Below are positions 32,641 through 41,925 of a DNA stretch of 64,000 nucleotides, piece after piece; the first letter of the stretch is position 1; every line of letters starts with the position of its first letter. The notes under the pieces were generated by a model. That model saw only the letters and a program-made list of their open reading frames with translations, did not search any database and had not been told where the DNA came from. The position numbers and the translations under genes are program-made. Source of the DNA: CAZWLY01 sp964634465 (lineage in GTDB: Bacteria; Desulfobacterota; Desulfarculia; G963662305); assembly GCA_964634465.1 (NCBI GenBank), contig CAZWLY010000002.1, positions 248,001-312,000 of the forward strand. Direction: 5' to 3'.

Positions 32641-33843
32641 TCAGGTCAGATCGAGCAAGTGCCCCATACGGTGGCACTTAGTCTTGAGATATTTCAGGTT
32701 GTTCTCGTTGGGCGGGACCACGATGGGCACTCGCTCCTCGATGGTCAGGCCGTAGCCCTCCAGGCCGATCATCTTCTTGGGGTTATTGGTCAACAGCCGC
32801 ATCCTTCTCACGCCGAGGTCGCGCAGAATCTGGGCCCCGATGCCGTAATCGCGCATGTCGGGCTTAAACCCCAGGCTGATGTTGGCCTCGACCGTGTCCT
32901 GGCCCTCGTCCTGGAGGGCGTAGGCCTTGATCTTGTTGGCCAGGCCGATGCCCCGACCCTCCTGGGCCATGTAGAGGATGACGCCCCGCCCCTCCCGCTC
33001 GATGGCCTGCATGGCCGAGACGAGCTGGTCGCCGCAGTCGCAGCGCAGCGAGTGCAGGACGTCGCCGGTCAGGCACGAGGAGTGGACCCTGACCAGGACC
33101 GGCTCCTCGGGATCGATCTCACCCTTGATCAAAGCCAGGTGTTCGTAGTCGTCGTGGTCGTTGGTGTAGGCCACGGCCCTGAAATGGCCGTACAGGGTCG
33201 GCAGGTCCGCCTCGGCCGCCCGGTGGACGTGGGATTCGTGCCGGATGCGATAGGAGACCAGGTCGGCGATGGTGACGATCTTAAGACCGTGCTCCTCGGC
33301 GAAGACCTCCAGGTCGGGCATCCGGGCCATGGTTCCGTCGTCCTTCATGATCTCGCAGATCACCCCGGCCGGAATCAGCCCGGCCAACCGGGCCAGATCG
33401 ACCGAGCCCTCGGTCTGGCCGGTGCGGACCAGCACCCCGCCCTCCCTGGCCCGCAAGGGGAAGACGTGGCCGGGCACGACCACGTCGCCGGGTTTGGCGT
33501 CGGGGTTGACCGCGGTCAGGATGGTGGTCGCCCGATCGGCGGCCGAGATGCCGGTGCTCACTCCCTTGGCCGCCTCGATGGAGACGGTGAAAGCGGTCTC
33601 GAACCGGGACTTGTTCCGGGTGGTCATCATCGGCAGACCCAGCTCTTCGACCTTGTCCGGGGTAAGCGACAGGCAGATCAGCCCTCGGCCGTACTTGGCC
33701 ATGAAGTTTATCGCCTCGGGGGTGACCAGCTCCGCGGCCATGGTCAGGTCGCCCTCGTTCTCCCGGTCCTCGTCATCGACCAGGATGACCATCTTGCCCT
33801 GGCGAATGTCCTCCAGGGCTTCTTCTATAGTTGCGACTGGCAT
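32641..33843 (-). CDS. ribBA: Bifunctional DHBP synthase / GTP cyclohydrolase II
   Basis: A 400-residue fusion. The N-terminal RibB domain (about 1-200) has ILVDDEDRENEGDLTMAAEL and the acidic metal site with HVFPLRAREGGVL. The C-terminal RibA domain has the zinc ligands in SCLTGDVLHSLRCDCGDQL, then YMAQEGRGIGLANKIKAYAL and RLLTNNPKKMIGL. Both active sites look complete, unlike fusions whose RibA half has decayed. It makes both riboflavin precursors from ribulose 5-phosphate and GTP. ATG 33843 is preceded by AAGGAAA. Confidence 0.96.
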   Translation of the reverse strand: MPVATIEEALEDIRQGKMVILVDDEDRENEGDLTMAAELVTPEAINFMAKYGRGLICLSLTPDKVEELGLPMMTTRNKSRFETAFTVSIEAAKGVSTGISAADRATTILTAVNPDAKPGDVVVPGHVFPLRAREGGVLVRTGQTEGSVDLARLAGLIPAGVICEIMKDDGTMARMPDLEVFAEEHGLKIVTIADLVSYRIRHESHVHRAAEADLPTLYGHFRAVAYTNDHDDYEHLALIKGEIDPEEPVLVRVHSSCLTGDVLHSLRCDCGDQLVSAMQAIEREGRGVILYMAQEGRGIGLANKIKAYALQDEGQDTVEANISLGFKPDMRDYGIGAQILRDLGVRRMRLLTNNPKKMIGLEGYGLTIEERVPIVVPPNENNLKYLKTKCHRMGHLLDLT

Positions 33844-33882
33844 GGTTCGTCGTTTCCTTTTTTGCGCCGCCTGATTTATGTT

Positions 33883-34530
33883 CTAGTCGAGAAAGCCGTG
33901 CTCGGCCAACAGCTCGCGGCTGATCCCCTCCCCGTCCGGGGCCAGGGGGCCCAAGAGCCTCTCGACGTACTTGCCGATCAAATCCGTCTCGATATTAACC
34001 AGTTCGCCCGGTTTGTTCAAGCCAAGGGTGGTCTTGGCGGCGGTGTGGGGAATGATGTTGACCTCGAAGTAGTCCCGGCCGACCGTATTGACGGTCAGAC
34101 TCACCCCATCGACCGAGATCGAGCCCTTGGGAATGACGTAGCGCAGCAACTCCGGGGCCAGGCGATAGCGGAGCCTGATCGAGCCGCCGACCTCCTCCCG
34201 GGCGATCAGCTCGGCCCGGGCGTCGATGTGGCCGCTGACCAGGTGGCCGCCCAAACGCTCGCCCAGCTTCAGCGCCCGCTCCAGGTTGACCTTGTCGCCG
34301 GGTTTCAGCCGGCCCAGGTTGGTCTTGCCGAGCGTCTCGGCCGAGACGTCGGCGGCGAACACGTTTCCTTCGAGCCTGGTCACGGTCAGACAGGCGCCCG
34401 AGACGGCGATGGAATCGCCCAGCCGGGTTCCGGTCATCTCGAACGGCGCTTCGATGACCAGGACCGCGTCGGGCCCCTTCTTCTGAATCGAGACCACCCG
34501 GCCGACGCCCTCTATCAATCCGGTAAACAT
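33883..34530 (-). CDS. ribE: Riboflavin synthase alpha chain
   Basis: A 215-residue riboflavin synthase of two homologous lumazine-binding domains: the first starts MFTGLIEGVGRV with SGACLTV, the second has HLVSGHIDARAELIAREE and SVDGVSLTVNTVGRDYFEV, followed by LNKPGELVNIETDLIGKYVE. It dismutates two lumazine molecules to riboflavin. ATG 34530 has GGAG nine bases upstream. It lies between ribD and ribBA. Confidence 0.96.
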   Translation of the reverse strand: MFTGLIEGVGRVVSIQKKGPDAVLVIEAPFEMTGTRLGDSIAVSGACLTVTRLEGNVFAADVSAETLGKTNLGRLKPGDKVNLERALKLGERLGGHLVSGHIDARAELIAREEVGGSIRLRYRLAPELLRYVIPKGSISVDGVSLTVNTVGRDYFEVNIIPHTAAKTTLGLNKPGELVNIETDLIGKYVERLLGPLAPDGEGISRELLAEHGFLD

Positions 34531-34555
34531 AAGGCCCGTCTCCTGCTCATTTTCG

Positions 34556-35692
34556 TCATTTTACCGCCAGGCCGTGAACCAGGAGGTCCCGGCCGAGGCG
34601 TCTGAACTCGATTTTGCCCAAACCCAGGGCCTGGGTCAAATCGTCGGCCGACGGCCCGCCGAGGAGGCTCGGCGCGCTCTCGCCGCCGATGAGAAGGGGG
34701 GCGAAGATGAGATAGACCTCGTCGATCAGCCCGGCCCGGATCATTCGCCCGGCCACGCTCGGCCCGCCCTCGACCATGAGGCGCATCACCCCCCGCCGGC
34801 CCAATTCGTCCAGCACCGCCTCCAGGTCCAAGCCGCCCTCGCCGGCCGGCAGCCCGACCACCTCGGCCCCGGCCGCCTCCAAGGCCCTGGCTTTGTGGGC
34901 CGGGGCGTCCTTTCGAGTCAGGACCAGCAACCCGCCGCCGGCCGGTCCGCCGTCCCTGGGGCCGGTCACGACCTTGGCTTCGGGATCGAGGGCCAGTTTC
35001 GAATCGAGGACCACCCGGAGCGGGTTCTGACCCTTTCTCCTGGCCAGGCGGGTGGTCAGGGCGGGGTCGTCGATCTCGACCGTGCCCCGGCCGACCAGGA
35101 TGGCCTCGCAGACGTTTCTGAGTCGATGGGCCCAGGCCTTGGCCTGGGAGCCGGTCAGCCACTGGCTCTTACCCGGTCCGACGGCAATCTTGCCGTCCAG
35201 GCTGGCCGCCATCTTGAGCGTCACCCAGGGGCGGCCGGTGGCGGCGTGTTTGGCGAAGGGGGCCAGCAGCGCGTCGCATCTGTCGGCCAGCACGCCGGCT
35301 TCGACCTCCAATCCGGCCCGCTTCAGGCGCTCGATGCCGCCGCCGGCCACGTTGGGGTTGGGGTCCAGGCTGCCGACGACGACCCGGCTTACGCCCGAGG
35401 CGAGAATTCGTTCGGTGCAGGGAGGCGTCCGGCCGTGATGGTTGCACGGCTCTAAGGTGACATAAATAGTTGCGTTTTTGGCTTTTTTGCCGGCTTGATC
35501 AAGGGCGACGACCTCGGCGTGGGGCATACCGGCTGCGGCGTGGAAGCCCTGGCCGACGATGCGACCCGCCTTGACCACCACCGCCCCCACCGGCGGGTTG
35601 GGCGCAGTGCGGCCCTCGGCCCGTCTGGCCAGTCTCAGGGCCTGGGCCATCAGGCGGCGGTCGCGGTTTTGGGCTGTCAAAGAAGCGGACAT
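34556..35692 (-). CDS. ribD: Bifunctional riboflavin deaminase/reductase RibD
   Basis: A 378-residue fusion. The N-terminal cytidine-deaminase-like domain binds zinc through MPHAEVVALDQAG and LEPCNHHGRTPPCTERIL. The C-terminal reductase domain begins RPWVTLKMAASLDGKIAVG and carries VEGGPSVAGRMIRAGLIDEV. It performs the second and third steps from the GTP branch. ATG 35692 lacks an obvious ribosome site. It is followed by ribE after 25 bases. Confidence 0.95.
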   Translation of the reverse strand: MSASLTAQNRDRRLMAQALRLARRAEGRTAPNPPVGAVVVKAGRIVGQGFHAAAGMPHAEVVALDQAGKKAKNATIYVTLEPCNHHGRTPPCTERILASGVSRVVVGSLDPNPNVAGGGIERLKRAGLEVEAGVLADRCDALLAPFAKHAATGRPWVTLKMAASLDGKIAVGPGKSQWLTGSQAKAWAHRLRNVCEAILVGRGTVEIDDPALTTRLARRKGQNPLRVVLDSKLALDPEAKVVTGPRDGGPAGGGLLVLTRKDAPAHKARALEAAGAEVVGLPAGEGGLDLEAVLDELGRRGVMRLMVEGGPSVAGRMIRAGLIDEVYLIFAPLLIGGESAPSLLGGPSADDLTQALGLGKIEFRRLGRDLLVHGLAVK

Positions 35693-35747
35693 GGGTTATG
35701 AGTTGCTGCGGCTCCGTCGGCCGATCGCGGCCGGAGCCGCGAGGGGG

Positions 35748-36221
35748 CTACTTACCGGCTTCCTGGGTCCGGGACTTGATCAGGGTGGTCAGCTCGTCCA
35801 TGAAGTCGGTCACGTCCTGGAACTTGCGGTAGACCGAGGCGAAGCGGATGTAAGCCACCTCATCCCACTCCTTGAGTTTGGAGATCACCACCTCGCCGAT
35901 CTCGTGAGAGGGAATCTCCCGGCGGCCCTGCTCCTGGAAATAGGTCTCCAGGGAATCGACGAACTCCTTGATGACGTCCATGGAGATGGGTCGCTTTTCA
36001 CAGGCCCGGATGATGCCCTGTTCGATCTTGTCGCGGTCGAATGGCTCCCGCCGGCCGTCCCGCTTGACCACCATGGGCAGGACTTCCTCCACCTTTTCGT
36101 AGGTGGTGAACCGGCGACTGCAGCGGTTGCACTCCCGCCGGCGACGGATGGCCAGCCCGTCCTTGGCAACCCGGGAATCGACCACTCGATTGTCATTCTC
36201 GCCGCAGTAAGGACAATTCAT
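35748..36221 (-). CDS. nrdR: Transcriptional repressor NrdR
   Basis: A 157-residue NrdR: a zinc ribbon (MNCPYCGENDNRVVDSR, RRRECNRCSRRFTTYEKVE) followed by an ATP-cone (VVKRDGRREPFDRDKIEQGI). It represses ribonucleotide reductase genes through NrdR boxes when dATP is high. Its start overlaps the dCMP deaminase stop by four bases (ATGA), pairing two genes of deoxynucleotide control. It normally sits just before ribD, as here. Confidence 0.97.
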   Translation of the reverse strand: MNCPYCGENDNRVVDSRVAKDGLAIRRRRECNRCSRRFTTYEKVEEVLPMVVKRDGRREPFDRDKIEQGIIRACEKRPISMDVIKEFVDSLETYFQEQGRREIPSHEIGEVVISKLKEWDEVAYIRFASVYRKFQDVTDFMDELTTLIKSRTQEAGK

Positions 36222-36736
36222 CTGTCGTTCCCCTCCTCCTGATCGTAAGGCACGAGCGTCACGCCCGCCTCGGCGAGCATGGACCGGCTCAGGTCATCCG
36301 GATAGCCGCTCAAGTAAACGATCCTGTTTATTCCGGCGTTGATCAGCATCTTAGCACAGATGACGCAGGGCAGCTCGGTGCAGTACAGATCGGCCCCGGC
36401 GATGGAGATGCCGTGGAAGGCGGCCTGGATGATGACGTTCTGCTCGGCGTGGATGCCTCGGCACAGCTCGTGGCGCTGGCCCGAGGGCACGTTGGTCTGC
36501 TCCCTGAGGCAGCCGATCTCCAAGCAGTGTTTGAGGCCCGAGGGCGCGCCGTTGTACCCGGTGGCCAGGATTCGTTTGTCGGCCACGGCCACCGCGCCGA
36601 CCCGGCGGCGGCGGCAGGTGGAGCGGGTGGCCACCAACTGGGTGATGGCCATGAAGTAGTCCTCCCAGGAGGGACGGCCGTCGAAGTCGGCGGTCAGCTC
36701 TCCAAGAGGTCCTGGTATATCGGAAACGACCGACAT
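36218..36736 (-). CDS. dCMP deaminase (ComEB-like)
   Basis: A 172-residue zinc deaminase: RPSWEDYFMAITQLVATRST, then GIHAEQNVIIQAAFHGI (zinc His and catalytic Glu) and ELPCVICAKMLINAGINRI (two zinc Cys). The short allosteric-type insert CLEIGCLREQTNVPSG is present. It converts dCMP to dUMP for thymidylate synthesis. ATG 36736 is kept, despite a 43-base overlap with glyA, because AAGGAGC lies just before it and no later Met would preserve the fold. Confidence 0.93.
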   Translation of the reverse strand: MSVVSDIPGPLGELTADFDGRPSWEDYFMAITQLVATRSTCRRRRVGAVAVADKRILATGYNGAPSGLKHCLEIGCLREQTNVPSGQRHELCRGIHAEQNVIIQAAFHGISIAGADLYCTELPCVICAKMLINAGINRIVYLSGYPDDLSRSMLAEAGVTLVPYDQEEGNDR

Positions 36737-37950
36737 AGCTCCTTGACCCGCCCCTTGACCTTGTCGCGCACCGACTCCGAGCCGGGGTTGGCCAGCACTT
36801 CGACCACCATCCCGGCCACCTCCCTGATCTCCTCCTCCCTGAGACCGCGGGTGGTCAGGGCCGGGGTGCCCATCCTCAGGCCCGAGGTGACGGTGGGCGG
36901 CTGCTTGTCGAAGGGGATAGCGTTCTTGTTGGCGGTGATACCGGCCGCGTCCAGGGCGGCCTCGGCCTCGGCCCCGGTCAGTCCCTTGGTGCTGACATCG
37001 ACCAGGACCAGATGGTTGTCGGTGCCGCCGGAGACCAACCTGAAGCCGGCCTCGGTTAGAACCTGGGCCAACACTTTGGCATTTTTGACTATTTGATGGG
37101 CATACGCCTTGAATTCTTCAGACGATGCTTCACTGAACGACACCGCCTTGGCCGCAATGTGGTGCATCAGCGGCCCGCCCTGCATGCCCGGGAAGATCTG
37201 GCGGTTGATGGCCGGCCCGAACTCCGCCCTGGCCAGGATGAAGCCGCCCCTGGGCCCGCGCAGCGTCTTGTGGGTGGTCGAAGTCACGAACTGGGCGTGC
37301 GGGACCGGGCTGGGATGGGCGCCGCCGGCGATCAGGCCGGCGATGTGGGCGATATCGACCATCACCGCCGCCTCGACCTCCTCGGCGATGGAGGCCAGGG
37401 TTTCGAAATCGAAGAACCGGGGATAGGCGCTGGCCCCGGCCACGATCAACCTCGGTCGATGCTCCCTGGCCAGGTCGCGCACCTGGTCGTAGTCGATGGT
37501 CTCGGTCTTCTCATCGACGCCGTAGGAAACGAAGTTGTACAGCCGACCGGAAAAGGAGACCGGCGAGCCGTGGGTCAGATGCCCCCCGTGGGCCAGTTTC
37601 ATGGCCAGAACGGTGTCGCCGGGGTTGAGATAGGCGAAGTAGACGGCCATGTTGGCCTGGGAGCCGGCGTGGGGCTGGACGTTGGCGAACTCGGCCCCGA
37701 AGAGCTCCTTGGCCCGGCTCACGGCCAGCTCCTCGACCACATCCACGTACTGGCAGCCACCGTAGTAGCGCTTGCCGGGGTAACCCTCGGCGTACTTGTT
37801 GGTCATCACCGAGCCGGTGGCTTCCATCACCGCCCGGGAGACGTAGTTCTCCGAGGCGATCAACTGGAGAGTGAGGCTCTGGCGCCTTATTTCCCGGCGG
37901 ATCGCCTCATGGACCTGAGGATCGACTTCGGCCAGGGGGGCGGTGCTCAA
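36694..37950 (-). CDS. glyA: Serine hydroxymethyltransferase
   Basis: A 418-residue PLP enzyme interconverting serine and glycine with tetrahydrofolate. Motifs: LTLQLIASENYVSRAVMEA, KYAEGYPGKRYYGGCQYVD and the PLP Lys in TSTTHKTLRGPRGG. The start is taken as TTG 37948-37950: GGAG lies five bases upstream and the TTG overlaps the rpiB stop (TTGA), giving the normal length. The reading frame stays open far into rpiB but without a start that fits the family. Confidence 0.95.
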   Translation of the reverse strand: MSTAPLAEVDPQVHEAIRREIRRQSLTLQLIASENYVSRAVMEATGSVMTNKYAEGYPGKRYYGGCQYVDVVEELAVSRAKELFGAEFANVQPHAGSQANMAVYFAYLNPGDTVLAMKLAHGGHLTHGSPVSFSGRLYNFVSYGVDEKTETIDYDQVRDLAREHRPRLIVAGASAYPRFFDFETLASIAEEVEAAVMVDIAHIAGLIAGGAHPSPVPHAQFVTSTTHKTLRGPRGGFILARAEFGPAINRQIFPGMQGGPLMHHIAAKAVSFSEASSEEFKAYAHQIVKNAKVLAQVLTEAGFRLVSGGTDNHLVLVDVSTKGLTGAEAEAALDAAGITANKNAIPFDKQPPTVTSGLRMGTPALTTRGLREEEIREVAGMVVEVLANPGSESVRDKVKGRVKELCRSFPIYQDLLES

Positions 37951-38393
37951 TTCGTCTCCGCGGAAAAGGCGTCTAACAGATCGAGCCTGCGTTGATGGCG
38001 TCCCCCCTCGAAAGAGGTTTGAATCCACGTCTCGACTATCTCCTCGGCCAGGCCCGGTCCGATGACTCGGGCTCCCAGGGTGAGAATGTTGCTGTCGTTG
38101 TGCTCCCGGCTCATCCGGGCGCTGTAAGAATCGCCGACGTTGGCCGCCCGAATGCCCTTGAAGCGGTTGGCGGCGATGGCCATGCCGATGCCCGAGCCGC
38201 AGATCAGAATGCCCCGCTCGGCCTGGTCCGCCAGAATGTGCTGGCAGACCTTCTGGGCGAAGAGCGGATAGTCGCACGAATCCGTGCTGTGGGCGCCGAC
38301 GTCGATGACCTCGTGTCCCAGCCGGCGCACGAAATCGGCCAGTTGGTCTTTCATGACCACTCCGGCGTGGTCGGCTCCCATGGCAATCTTCAT
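37947..38393 (-). CDS. rpiB: Ribose-5-phosphate isomerase B
   Basis: A 148-residue RpiB/LacAB sugar isomerase: MKIAMGADHAGVVMKDQLA, SCDYPLFAQKVCQHI, and the catalytic-Cys loop GILICGSGIGMAIAANRFKG, ending GPGLAEEIVETWIQTSFEGG. It interconverts ribose 5-phosphate and ribulose 5-phosphate. ATG 38393 follows GGAG. It overlaps glyA by four bases and follows fabF by ten, the order typical of the group. Confidence 0.96.
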   Translation of the reverse strand: MKIAMGADHAGVVMKDQLADFVRRLGHEVIDVGAHSTDSCDYPLFAQKVCQHILADQAERGILICGSGIGMAIAANRFKGIRAANVGDSYSARMSREHNDSNILTLGARVIGPGLAEEIVETWIQTSFEGGRHQRRLDLLDAFSAETN

Positions 38394-38403
38394 CGCCTGC
38401 TCC

Positions 38404-39645
38404 CTAGCCGTCGAAACGCTTCATGACGATGGTGGCGTTGGTGCCGCCAAAACCGAAAGCGTTGCTCATGGCCACCCGGACTTCGGCCTGGCGAGCCGTG
38501 TTGGGCACGTAGTCCAGGTCGCACTCCGGATCGGGGTGTTCGTAGTTGATCGTCGGCGGAATGATCCCCTCGGCCACCGTCTTGGCCAGGAAGACGCCCT
38601 CCAGGCCGCCGGCGCCGCCCAGGGCGTGGCCGGTCATGGATTTGGTCGAGGACACGGCCAGCTTGTAGGCGTGCTGGCCGAAGACGGTCTTGATCGCCTT
38701 GGTCTCGGCCGCGTCGTTGAGACCGGTGGAGGTGCCGTGGGCGTTGATGTAGTCCACCTCGTCGGGGTTGATTCCGGCGTCGTCGAGGGCCATCCTCATG
38801 CACCGGGCCGCCCCCTCCCCGTTCGGGGCCGGCGCGGTCATGTGGTAGGCGTCCGAAGTCAGGCCGTAACCCACCACCTCGGCGTAGATCTTGGCCCCAC
38901 GGGCCTTGGCGTGCTCCAACTCCTCCAGAAGCAGGATGCCGCCGCCCTCGGCGACCACGAAGCCGTCCCGCTCGGCGTCGAAGGGCCGGCTGGCCCGTTC
39001 CGGCTCGTCGTTGCGGGTCGAGAGCGCCTTCATCGCTCCGAACCCGGCCACCGCCGAGGGTGAAATGACCGCCTCCACGCCGCCGGAAAAGACCACGTCG
39101 GCCGCGCCGCGCTGGATGGTCTTCATCGCCTCGCCGATGCCGTGGTTGCCGGCGGCGCAGGCCGTGGCCAGCAGCGTGTTCGGACCCTTGGCGTTGAGCA
39201 GCATCGAAATCTGGCCCGAGGCCATGTTGGGGCAGACCATGGGGATGTAGAACGGGCTGACCCGGCCCGGCCCCCGATCGAGGATGACCTTGTGCTGGGC
39301 CTCGATGACGTTCAATCCGCCCAAGCCGCAACCGATGATCACCCCGACTCGCTCGGCGTTGGACTCGTCGATCTCCAGGCCGGAGTCATGCAGGGCCATC
39401 TTGGCCGCGGCCATGGCGAAGTGACAGAACGGGTCCAGCCTTCTCGCCTGCTTGGCCGAGATGTAGTGGGTCGGGTCGAAGTCCTTGACCTGACCGGCGA
39501 TCTGACTCCGGTACTCGGAGACATCGAAGCCGACTATCTTGGCGATGCCCGAGCGACCGTTGATCACCGCTTCCCAGGACTGGTCCACGCCGACCCCGAT
39601 GGGGCTGACGATGCCCAGTCCCGTTATGACGACTCTACGGGACAA
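38404..39645 (-). CDS. fabF: 3-oxoacyl-ACP synthase II (KAS II)
   Basis: A 413-residue condensing enzyme elongating acyl-ACP with malonyl-ACP. The Cys-His-His triad is visible: LATACAAGNHGIGEAM (Cys), INAHGTSTGLND (His) and KSMTGHALGGAGGLEG (His). The start codon is TTG at 39643-39645, eight bases after AGGAGG. It lies 32 bases after acpP. As no fabH is present in the operon, FabF's priming partner must be elsewhere. Confidence 0.97.
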   Translation of the reverse strand: MSRRVVITGLGIVSPIGVGVDQSWEAVINGRSGIAKIVGFDVSEYRSQIAGQVKDFDPTHYISAKQARRLDPFCHFAMAAAKMALHDSGLEIDESNAERVGVIIGCGLGGLNVIEAQHKVILDRGPGRVSPFYIPMVCPNMASGQISMLLNAKGPNTLLATACAAGNHGIGEAMKTIQRGAADVVFSGGVEAVISPSAVAGFGAMKALSTRNDEPERASRPFDAERDGFVVAEGGGILLLEELEHAKARGAKIYAEVVGYGLTSDAYHMTAPAPNGEGAARCMRMALDDAGINPDEVDYINAHGTSTGLNDAAETKAIKTVFGQHAYKLAVSSTKSMTGHALGGAGGLEGVFLAKTVAEGIIPPTINYEHPDPECDLDYVPNTARQAEVRVAMSNAFGFGGTNATIVMKRFDG

Positions 39646-39677
39646 AGCGTTAGCCTCCTGAAAGGCGAACGACCGTA

Positions 39678-39917
39678 CTAACCGGCGTTGGCCTTGACGT
39701 AATCGATCGCGTCCTGAACCGTCTTGATCTTCTCGGCGTCCTCGTCGGCGATGGAGATGTTGAAAGCCTCTTCCATGGCCATGATCATTTCCACCAGGTC
39801 CAGGGAGTCGGCGCCCAGATCGTCCACGAACGAAGCGTCGGGGACCACGTCCTCCTCGGCCACACTGAGCTGATCGACGATGATCTGTTTGACTTTATCT
39901 TCGATATTGGCGCTCAT
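39678..39917 (-). CDS. acpP: Acyl carrier protein
   Basis: A 79-residue acidic four-helix protein. Ser38 in DDLGADSLDLVEMIMAMEE is the phosphopantetheine site. It carries growing acyl chains between the Fab enzymes and PlsX. ATG 39917 has AGGAGG eight bases upstream. It lies between fabG and fabF, the conserved order. Confidence 0.98.
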   Translation of the reverse strand: MSANIEDKVKQIIVDQLSVAEEDVVPDASFVDDLGADSLDLVEMIMAMEEAFNISIADEDAEKIKTVQDAIDYVKANAG

Positions 39918-39946
39918 TACCGAATCCTCCTGAAATTATTGCTCGA

Positions 39947-40690
39947 TCACATGTAAAGTCCGCCGTTGAGATGTATCACCTGTCCGGTGATGAAGGCGGC
40001 CTTATCTGAAACCAGGAAGGCGACCAGGTCGGCCACCTCCTCCGGTTTTCCCATTCTTCCGGCCGGGGTCATCCCCAGCATCATCTTGACCACCTTCTCC
40101 GGCAGGACCTCGGTCATCTCGGTTCTGATGAATCCCGGAGCGATGGCGTTGACGGTTATCCCCCGCGGGGCCAGCTCCCGGGCCACGGTCTTGGTGAAGC
40201 CCATGATGCCGGCCTTGGAGGCGGCGTAGTTGGCCTGGCCGATGTTGCCCATGACCCCGGTCACCGAGGCGATGGAGACCACCCGGCCGTAGCGCTGCTT
40301 CATCATCACCTTGGCCGCGGCCTGGGTGGCGTTGAACACCGATTTCAGGTTGACGTCGAGGACCGTATCCCAGGCCTTCTCGTCCATCCGCACGAGAAGC
40401 GAATCCATGGTGATCCCGGCGTTGTTCACCAACACGTCCAGCCGGCCGAAGTTCTCGACCACGTCGTTTATCGTCTCGGCCGTCTTGGCGTGATCGGAGA
40501 TGTCGAACCAGTAGACCCGGCAGGCCGAGTCCTTGGCCTCGATGGCCGCCTTGGTCTTTTCGGCCGCCTCCTCGTCTTTGTCGTAGTGGGTGAAGCAGAC
40601 CACGCTCTCCTCGCCGGCCAGGGCGAGGCAGATGGCCGCGCCGATGCCGCGGGAACCGCCGGTGACCAAACAGACTCTCTTCTCGCTCAC
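39947..40690 (-). CDS. fabG: 3-oxoacyl-ACP reductase
   Basis: A 247-residue short-chain dehydrogenase: NADPH-binding TGGSRGIGAAICLAL, catalytic Ser in VVSIASVTGVMGN and the YxxxK in QANYAASKAGIMGF, ending GQVIHLNGGLYM. It reduces 3-ketoacyl-ACP. An ATG at 40694-40696 sits only one base after AGGAGG, too close; GTG 40688-40690, seven bases after it, is the better start and gives the normal length. It follows etfA after 11 bases. Confidence 0.95.
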   Translation of the reverse strand: MSEKRVCLVTGGSRGIGAAICLALAGEESVVCFTHYDKDEEAAEKTKAAIEAKDSACRVYWFDISDHAKTAETINDVVENFGRLDVLVNNAGITMDSLLVRMDEKAWDTVLDVNLKSVFNATQAAAKVMMKQRYGRVVSIASVTGVMGNIGQANYAASKAGIMGFTKTVARELAPRGITVNAIAPGFIRTEMTEVLPEKVVKMMLGMTPAGRMGKPEEVADLVAFLVSDKAAFITGQVIHLNGGLYM

Positions 40691-40701
40691 CCTCATACCT
40701 C

Positions 40702-41901
40702 CTAAGCCTCGCCCCGGGCCGTCTTGAGCCGGCGAATCATGGCCGGAACCACCTCGAACAGATCGCCGACGATGCCGTAGTCGGCCACGTCGAAGATGGG
40801 CGCGTTGGGATCGTTGTTTATGGCGACGATGACCTCCGAAGACTGCATGCCGACCACGTGCTGGACCGCACCGGAGACGCCGACGGCGATGTAGAGCTTG
40901 GGGGCCACGGTACGGCCGGTCTGGCCGACCTGGTGGGCGTAGGGGACCCACTCGGCGTCGACCACGCCCCTCGTCGCGCCGAGGGCGCCGCCCAGAAGAT
41001 CGGCCAACTCCTCAATGAGTCCCAAGTTCTCGGGCCCGCGAATGCCTCGGCCGGCGGTGACGATGATCTCGGCCTCGGCCAACAGCGCGCTCTGGCTGGT
41101 CTCCTCGATGGATTCGACCACTTGGGTCAGGGCTCTCATGCCCCGGGGCAAGGCGACGTCGATCACCCGTCCGGTCCGGTCGTTGGTCGGCGTGAGCGGC
41201 CGCATCACCTTGGGCCGAACGGTGGCCATCTGGGGCCGGTGGTTGGGGCAGATGATGGTGGCCATGATGTTGCCGCCGAAGGCCGGCCGGGTCTGCAGCA
41301 ACAGGCCGCGATCCCAATCGATGGCCAGCTCGGTGCAGTCGGCCGTCAGCCCCGTGGCCACCGTCGTCGCCACCCGGGGGATGAACGAGCGGCCCACGGC
41401 CGTGGCCCCGGTCAGGACTATCTCCGGCTTGTGCTCCGTAATCAGCGCCGCCAAGACCTGGCCGTAACCGTCGTCGGTGAAGTGCTCCAAGGCCGGATCG
41501 TCGGCGACCAGCACCTTGTCCGCGCCGTGGGCGATCAACTCGCCAGCCAGGTCCTTGACGCCGTGGCCGAAAAGAACCGCGGTCAGCTCGCCGCCCCGCT
41601 GATCGGCCAGCTCCCGACCCTTGCCCAACAACTCCAACCCGACCGAGGCCAGCTTGCCCCGGCGCTGCTCGCAAAAGACCCACACCCCTGAATAGGCGTC
41701 CAGCGCGGCACCCGGAGCGGTCTCTTCCTTGTCGGGGATGCTCAGGGCCGCCTCGGGGCAGACATCGACGCAGGCCCCGCAGAGAGTGCACTCCTCATTG
41801 ACTTGAGCCTGACCGTCGACGACCTCGATGGCGGCAAAGGGACAGGCGTCTTCGCACTCACCGCAACCGGTGCAAAGTTCCAAGTCGATCAAAAGAGACA
41901 T
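40702..41901 (-). CDS. etfA: Electron-transfer flavoprotein alpha subunit with N-terminal 2x[4Fe-4S] domain
   Basis: A 399-residue protein. Residues about 1-60 form a bacterial-type ferredoxin with two clusters (ELCTGCGECEDACPF; ECTLCGACVDVCPEAAL). The rest is EtfA: an N-terminal alpha/beta domain (PEIVLTGATAVGRSFIPRVA) and a C-terminal FAD domain (IIVTAGRGIRGPENLGLIEE, YAHQVGQTGRTVAPKLYIAV, GVSGAVQHVVGMQSS). EtfA with this extension is known from CarE of the Acetobacterium caffeyl-CoA reductase complex and other anaerobe Etfs. The start may be ATG 41901 or in-frame GTG 41907 or 41910. A sigma-70-like promoter lies just upstream, and it pairs with etfB and acyl-CoA dehydrogenase. Confidence 0.93.
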   Translation of the reverse strand: MSLLIDLELCTGCGECEDACPFAAIEVVDGQAQVNEECTLCGACVDVCPEAALSIPDKEETAPGAALDAYSGVWVFCEQRRGKLASVGLELLGKGRELADQRGGELTAVLFGHGVKDLAGELIAHGADKVLVADDPALEHFTDDGYGQVLAALITEHKPEIVLTGATAVGRSFIPRVATTVATGLTADCTELAIDWDRGLLLQTRPAFGGNIMATIICPNHRPQMATVRPKVMRPLTPTNDRTGRVIDVALPRGMRALTQVVESIEETSQSALLAEAEIIVTAGRGIRGPENLGLIEELADLLGGALGATRGVVDAEWVPYAHQVGQTGRTVAPKLYIAVGVSGAVQHVVGMQSSEVIVAINNDPNAPIFDVADYGIVGDLFEVVPAMIRRLKTARGEA

Positions 41902-41925
41902 AGACACCACATATACCTTAAAGGC

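Noticed and set aside
32659..34605. Long plus-strand open frame across ribBA and ribE
   Set aside because: Both rib genes on the opposite strand have complete active sites; the frame is a composition artefact.
36694..38277. A longer glyA reading from an upstream start inside rpiB
   Set aside because: The extra N-terminal residues are an Arg/Gly/His-rich mirror of rpiB; TTG 37950 with its GGAG gives the normal family length.
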